From Clostridium sp. (GTDB taxonomy: Bacteria > Bacillota > Clostridia > Clostridiales > Clostridiaceae), in NCBI GenBank assembly GCA_028692255.1, contig JAQUXS010000024.1:1-35577 (forward strand): 35,577 bases of DNA. The letters are read 5' to 3'. Numbering within the stretch: position 1 is the stretch's first letter; each line of letters opens with the position of its first letter. This document shows, piece by piece, positions 32,326-35,577 of this stretch. Both the position numbers and the translations under genes were made by a program. The notes under the pieces were generated by a model that saw only the letters and a list, made by a program, of their open reading frames with translations, was not told the origin of the DNA and ran no database searches.

Positions 32326-32600
32326 AAGCTGTGATAAGAATTAGTAGCAATCAAAATATACCAAACAGAAAGTTACCGTATGATGAGAGGGGCATGGTTA
32401 GTGATTGTGAATACATCTTTGAGCTTCGTACCGAATGGATTTACCTATTAGGCTGCGACGGATACCTTCACCCGTTATTGTGATAAAGTATCTCATATTA
32501 TTATGATGTACTTGATAAGGTAGGCAATGTGAATTGCTTATAAATTTAGGTGGTAACACGAAATATAATCTCGTCCTTTTTAAGGGACGAGATTTTTTTT
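32326..32600 (+). promoter_or_regulatory. Tyrosine T-box riboswitch with terminator
   Basis: A tRNA-sensing leader for tyrS. Stem I contains the AGTA motif (32343-32346) on its 5' side and GTGAATACATCTTTGAGC on its 3' side, with TAC (32412-32414), a tyrosine codon, as specifier. The T-box core is AGGTGGTAACACG (about 32548-32560); TGGT (32551-32554) complements the ACCA end of tRNA-Tyr. The terminator AATCTCGTCC/GGACGAGATT (32567-32594) is followed by eight T residues. Uncharged tRNA-Tyr should stabilise the antiterminator and switch on tyrS. The T-box tail deviates from the usual TGGNACCGCG. Confidence 0.93.
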
Positions 32601-32666
32601 ATTGCTGCTTTTATACTCTTATAGACCTTGCAAATATTGAAATAATATTTCAAGGAGTTGTTAAAT

Positions 32667-33878
32667 ATGTTAACAGCAAATGAGCAGATGAGAATTATCT
32701 GCAAAGGAGTAGACACACTTATTAACAAAGAAGAATTACTTTCAAAGCTCAAAAGATCTTGCAAAGAGAACAAACCAATGATTATTAAATTAGGGCTTGA
32801 CCCATCTGCACCGGATATTCACTTAGGGCATGCAGTTGAACTGCGTAAAATAAAACAGATGCAGAATTTAGGTCACCATGTAGTTATTATTATTGGAGAT
32901 TTCACTGGGAAAATAGGCGATCCTACAGGGAAATCTAAGGGTAGAGTTGCACTAACCGAAAAGCAAGTAAAGGAGAATGCAAAAACCTATTGTGAACAAA
33001 TCTTCAAAATACTTGATAGAGAAAAAACAGAGGTACGATTTAATAGCGAGTGGCTTTCTAAACTTAATTTTGAAGATGTTATAAGACTTGCTGCTACCAC
33101 TACGGTTGCTAGAATTTTAGAACGAGATGATTTTCAAAAAAGATATCAAAATCAAGTTCCAATTGGAATTCATGAATTCTTTTACCCATTAATGCAAGCT
33201 TATGATTCTATAGCAATTAAAGCAGATATTGAATTTGGTGGAACTGATCAGACCTTTAATGTTCTTATGGGCAGAACACTTCAGAAAACATGGGGTCAAG
33301 AACAGCAAGTTGCTATTTTCATGCCTATACTTGAAGGATTAGATGGTGTGGAAAAAATGAGTAAAAGCCTTGGAAATTATATTGGAATCAATGATACTGC
33401 CAAGGTAATGTTTAAAAAGGTTATGGAAATTTCTGATAAACTTATTATTAAATATTTTGAATTAGCTACAGATGAGGATCTTGATGAAATTTCTAAAGTT
33501 AAAGCAGAGCTTAATAGTGGCGCAAATCCTAGGGATATTAAATATCGTTTGGCTAGAATTATAACATCACTTTACCATACGCCAGAAGATGTTAAAAAGG
33601 CAATTATTTATTATGATATGGCATTTAGCAAAAAAGCTATTCCTTACGACATACCAGAACTTTCAATTGGAATGGAAAAAGAAACTATTAAAGATATTAT
33701 TCCACAATTAATTAATATGAATTTTGTAAAAAGTAAAAGTGAATTTATGAGGTTAATAAAGCAGCAAGGTGTTCAATTGAACGGTAAAAAACTGGTGTTA
33801 GATGATATAAACAGAGTTATACTTTGCAATGAGGTTATGAAAATTGGTAAGAAGCGTTTCTTGAAATTTATAAAGTGA
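32667..33878 (+). CDS. tyrS: Tyrosyl-tRNA synthetase (TyrZ-like form)
   Basis: 403 residues from the ATG at 32667, nine bases after AAGGAG; a TTG at 32658 abuts that site. Class I synthetase signatures are HLGH (52-55, the HIGH motif) in [18 protein letters not shown], and KMSKS (230-234). [13 protein letters not shown] binds the tRNA acceptor/tyrosine side. The C-terminus (about 335-403) is an S4 RNA-binding domain ([16 protein letters not shown]). The sequence around HLGH and the length fit the TyrZ-like branch rather than the B. subtilis TyrS branch. It charges tRNA-Tyr; expression is set by the T-box just upstream, which carries a matching TAC specifier. Confidence 0.95.
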   Translation: MLTANEQMRIICKGVDTLINKEELLSKLKRSCKENKPMIIKLGLDPSAPDIHLGHAVELRKIKQMQNLGHHVVIIIGDFTGKIGDPTGKSKGRVALTEKQVKENAKTYCEQIFKILDREKTEVRFNSEWLSKLNFEDVIRLAATTTVARILERDDFQKRYQNQVPIGIHEFFYPLMQAYDSIAIKADIEFGGTDQTFNVLMGRTLQKTWGQEQQVAIFMPILEGLDGVEKMSKSLGNYIGINDTAKVMFKKVMEISDKLIIKYFELATDEDLDEISKVKAELNSGANPRDIKYRLARIITSLYHTPEDVKKAIIYYDMAFSKKAIPYDIPELSIGMEKETIKDIIPQLINMNFVKSKSEFMRLIKQQGVQLNGKKLVLDDINRVILCNEVMKIGKKRFLKFIK

Positions 33879-33961
33879 AACATAATTTAATACTATAAAT
33901 GTAACATCTGCATAAAAATATACCAGTTACAAGAAATAAATAACCACTTACTGTTGTTATA

Positions 33962-33990
33962 TTTACAAGTATAAAAATTGTTAATATAAT
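33962..33990 (+). promoter_or_regulatory. Near-consensus promoter of the LytTR-LiaF operon
   Basis: TTTACA (33962-33967), exactly 17 bases, TATAAT (33985-33990). It lies 22 bases upstream of the LytTR start codon, giving a very short leader. Confidence 0.7.
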
Positions 33991-34012
33991 GAAAAATGTG
34001 GGGAGTGAAAAT

Positions 34013-34468
34013 ATGAAAGTACGAATTGAAGTTGATAATAAAATAGATGAAAATGAAGTTATTATCAGGTGCAGCGAATTTAGTGAAGATATTAAAAATA
34101 TTCAAGTTATGCTTGATGATATGTTATCACACAAGAAACGTATAACTTTTTATAGAGGCGATACCGAGTATTATCTTTCCCTGAAAGAAATATTGTTTTT
34201 TGAAACTGAAGGAAATGGGGTTTGGGCTCATACCACTGACAATATATATAATGTTAAATTTAAGCTTTACGAACTAGAAGAGCTTTTACCAGTGTATTTT
34301 ATGCGTGTTTCAAAATCAACAATTTTAAATACAAATCATATTTACTCCATAACACATAGTTTAACATCATCAAGCTTGGTTGAATTTCAAAATACTCACA
34401 AACAGGTTTATGTTTCAAGATATTATTATAAAGCGCTTAGAATTAAATTGTTAGAAAAGAGGAAATGA
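34013..34468 (+). CDS. LytTR family DNA-binding protein
   Basis: 151 residues from the ATG at 34013, eight bases after GGGGAG; an upstream in-frame ATG (33989) lies inside the -10 box and cannot be used. The LytTR domain (about 50-150) has YLSLKEILFFETEGNGVWAH, LYELEELLPVYFMRVSKSTI and LNTNHIYSI, the usual ten-stranded DNA-binding fold. The first 45 residues are a small domain and not a receiver, so this is the stand-alone class with no phosphorylation site. Stand-alone LytTR regulators are typically encoded with a membrane protein that restrains them; here that is the LiaF-like protein starting two bases after the stop. The pair probably responds to envelope or membrane state. Confidence 0.9.
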   Translation: MKVRIEVDNKIDENEVIIRCSEFSEDIKNIQVMLDDMLSHKKRITFYRGDTEYYLSLKEILFFETEGNGVWAHTTDNIYNVKFKLYELEELLPVYFMRVSKSTILNTNHIYSITHSLTSSSLVEFQNTHKQVYVSRYYYKALRIKLLEKRK

Positions 34469-34469
34469 G

Positions 34470-35162
34470 ATGAAAAAAGAAAGAATTTTTTGGGGAGTTT
34501 TATTTGTACTAATAAGTATTTTCTTGATTATAAGTAAATTCGGATATGTTCCTAATGTGAATGTATTTAGTTTGCTGTTAACGGTTCTTTTAGTAGTAGT
34601 TATTGTAAAAAGTTTACCTCATCTTAATTTTGCAGGTATTTTATTTCCAATTGCATTTATTTGTATAATATACGATAAGCAATTAGGAATTACAAATATT
34701 ACGCCTTGGACTGTGCTAGTTGCAGCATTGCTTGGTAGTATTGGGTTGTCCATGATTTTTCATAAACCTATTAAATGGTTTAACACTGGGTATAATTATG
34801 GAGATTTTAAGTTTGAAAAAAGTGATGTAAAGGACGGAAATTGTATTAGATTTAAAAATTCATTTGGTAGTAGTATAAAATATATTAATAATTTTGAACA
34901 GGGGGATTTTAACTGCTCGTTTGGATCTATGAAACTGTATTTTGATAATGCAACTATGAGTGGTAATGATGCTGTAGTTAGAATTAATGCTTCTTTTTCA
35001 GGAATGGAGCTATATATACCTAAAAGTTGGAGAGTTGCAAATAAAGCTAATGTATTTTTAGGTGCCATTAATGAAAAGAACAGGAACAGTGAAACAATAA
35101 CAAATACTTTAACATTAGTTGGTGATGTTAATTTTGCAGGAGTAGAAATAATCTATGTCTAA
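34470..35162 (+). CDS. LiaF-like membrane protein
   Basis: 230 residues. Four hydrophobic helices span about 7-100 (WGVLFVLISIFLIIS, then LLLTVLLVVVIVKSL and others). The soluble C-terminus (about 105-230) is a beta-rich domain with the LiaF pattern: NSFGSSIKYIN, then DFNCSFGSMKLYFDNATMSG and the repeat ASFSGMELYIPKSWRV. LiaF proteins inhibit the LiaSR cell-wall stress system. Here no LiaS or LiaR is present, and the partner is the LytTR protein, translated with a one-base gap. I infer it acts as the membrane sensor or anti-activator of that regulator. Start: ATG at 34470 after AGGAAATGAG. Terminator at 35209-35251. Confidence 0.82.
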   Translation: MKKERIFWGVLFVLISIFLIISKFGYVPNVNVFSLLLTVLLVVVIVKSLPHLNFAGILFPIAFICIIYDKQLGITNITPWTVLVAALLGSIGLSMIFHKPIKWFNTGYNYGDFKFEKSDVKDGNCIRFKNSFGSSIKYINNFEQGDFNCSFGSMKLYFDNATMSGNDAVVRINASFSGMELYIPKSWRVANKANVFLGAINEKNRNSETITNTLTLVGDVNFAGVEIIYV

Positions 35163-35208
35163 TTAGAGATAATCAGTATTTTTATTGATAATGTTACATT
35201 AAGTGGTG

Positions 35209-35251
35209 AAATAAATCGTGAAGCGACATAATCGCTTCACGATTTATTTTG
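35209..35251 (+). terminator. Intrinsic terminator after the LiaF-like gene
   Basis: AAATAAATCGTGAAGCGA (35209-35226) pairs perfectly over 18 bp with TCGCTTCACGATTTATTT (35232-35249), loop CATAA. Confidence 0.9.
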
Positions 35252-35264
35252 TAAGTAGGTAGAC

Positions 35265-35488
35265 AAAAGGTTATATCAATTTCTATTAAATGACTGCCTT
35301 AGAATTTTAAAGACAGGTGGACTGCTAATAGCAGAGGATACCTTATTCCTGTTTTGGATTTAGAGGAAAGATGGCATAATTTAATTGAACCAATTAAGGA
35401 GTTTAATGAATTAGTAGTCAATCGTTCAGATCTTGATAGCACTCTCTTACCTATTGGAGACGGTGTTGTTATTGCAGTAAAAAAATAA
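35265..35488 (+). pseudogene. C-terminal remnant of an O-methyltransferase (family 3 type)
   Basis: Around 35274-35340 one frame reads YQFLLNDCLRILKTGGLLIA followed by ED. After a frameshift near 35345-35355 another frame continues PVLDLEERWHNLIEPIKEFN and later LLPIGDGVVIAVKK to a stop at 35486-35488. This is the end of a SAM-dependent catechol/caffeoyl-CoA-type O-methyltransferase: the LRILKPGGLLIADN(V) strand and the final LPIGDGVxIAVKK strand. The N-terminal two-thirds, including the SAM-binding loop, are missing, and there is no start. It is a dead fragment left by a deletion. Confidence 0.75.
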
Positions 35489-35577
35489 ATGTAAGTAAGA
35501 ATTAAAAAGTTCTGCTACACTATCATTTAATTGTATTATGCAGCAATAGTAACTTTTCTAATTAGCATCTCATATAA

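Noticed and set aside
33893-34105. Minus-strand open frame overlapping the LytTR promoter and start
   Set aside because: No ribosome binding site; it runs antisense to a well-supported promoter and gene, and its Phe/Tyr/Asn-rich product looks like AT-rich noise.

Overview
The window is about 35.6 kb of a low-G+C, AT-rich bacterial chromosome. It most likely comes from Clostridium sensu stricto. The evidence is a gerKA-gerKC-gerKB spore germination operon, a single-polypeptide IspH-ribosomal S1 fusion typical of clostridia, a tRNA-Tyr T-box, an Mg2+-sensing M-box, strong AGGAGG-type ribosome binding sites and several TTG starts. No phage, transposase, CRISPR array, tRNA or rRNA gene was seen. 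The species cannot be fixed from sequence reading alone.

Layout. 1-1047 (minus): the first codons of an FAD-dependent oxidoreductase and a PyrK/NfnA-like electron-transfer flavoprotein with a cysteine-rich head. 1205-5073: the gerK operon. 5278-7108: a cold-shock protein, a DEAD-box RNA helicase and a convergent YwbE. 7288-9761: a GH36 alpha-galactosidase behind a CcpA cre-like site, then a 64-residue small protein. 9980-12844: a PadR regulator, an SGNH hydrolase and an M3 oligoendopeptidase. 12922-13746 (minus): an orphan protein of unknown function.

13899-19084 is a cell-envelope block: a PAP2 phosphatase, two polytopic glycosyltransferase-like proteins and, between them, a heavily deleted GT39-type glycosyltransferase pseudogene. 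19152-20549: an AraC regulator and a 27-codon minus-strand gene. 20701-26415 is housekeeping: RluB/RsuA pseudouridine synthase, an RpiR regulator, a BaiN/HI0933 flavoprotein, cytidylate kinase and IspH-S1. A GNAT protein follows.

27549-29018 is an M-box riboswitch in front of an NRAMP-related transporter that lacks the canonical metal-binding motifs, so magnesium rather than manganese is the expected substrate. 29019-31031 holds a 49-residue minus-strand ORF, a compact three-helix inverted-repeat element, a GH43 gene remnant and a secreted GH30 xylanase with a non-canonical specificity loop. 31062-33878: a branched-chain aminotransferase behind a CodY-like box, and tyrS behind a tyrosine T-box. 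33962-35162: a LytTR regulator coupled to a LiaF-like membrane protein. The right edge carries a truncated, frameshifted O-methyltransferase remnant.

The genes form many short, independently regulated units rather than one system. The points most worth a second look are the unexplained 29309-29432 RNA-like element with the nearby 49-residue ORF, the M-box/NRAMP pair, the altered GH30 loop next to the GH43 relic, and two small minus-strand genes that lie just upstream of bidirectional terminators. I found no convincing multi-gene novel system.
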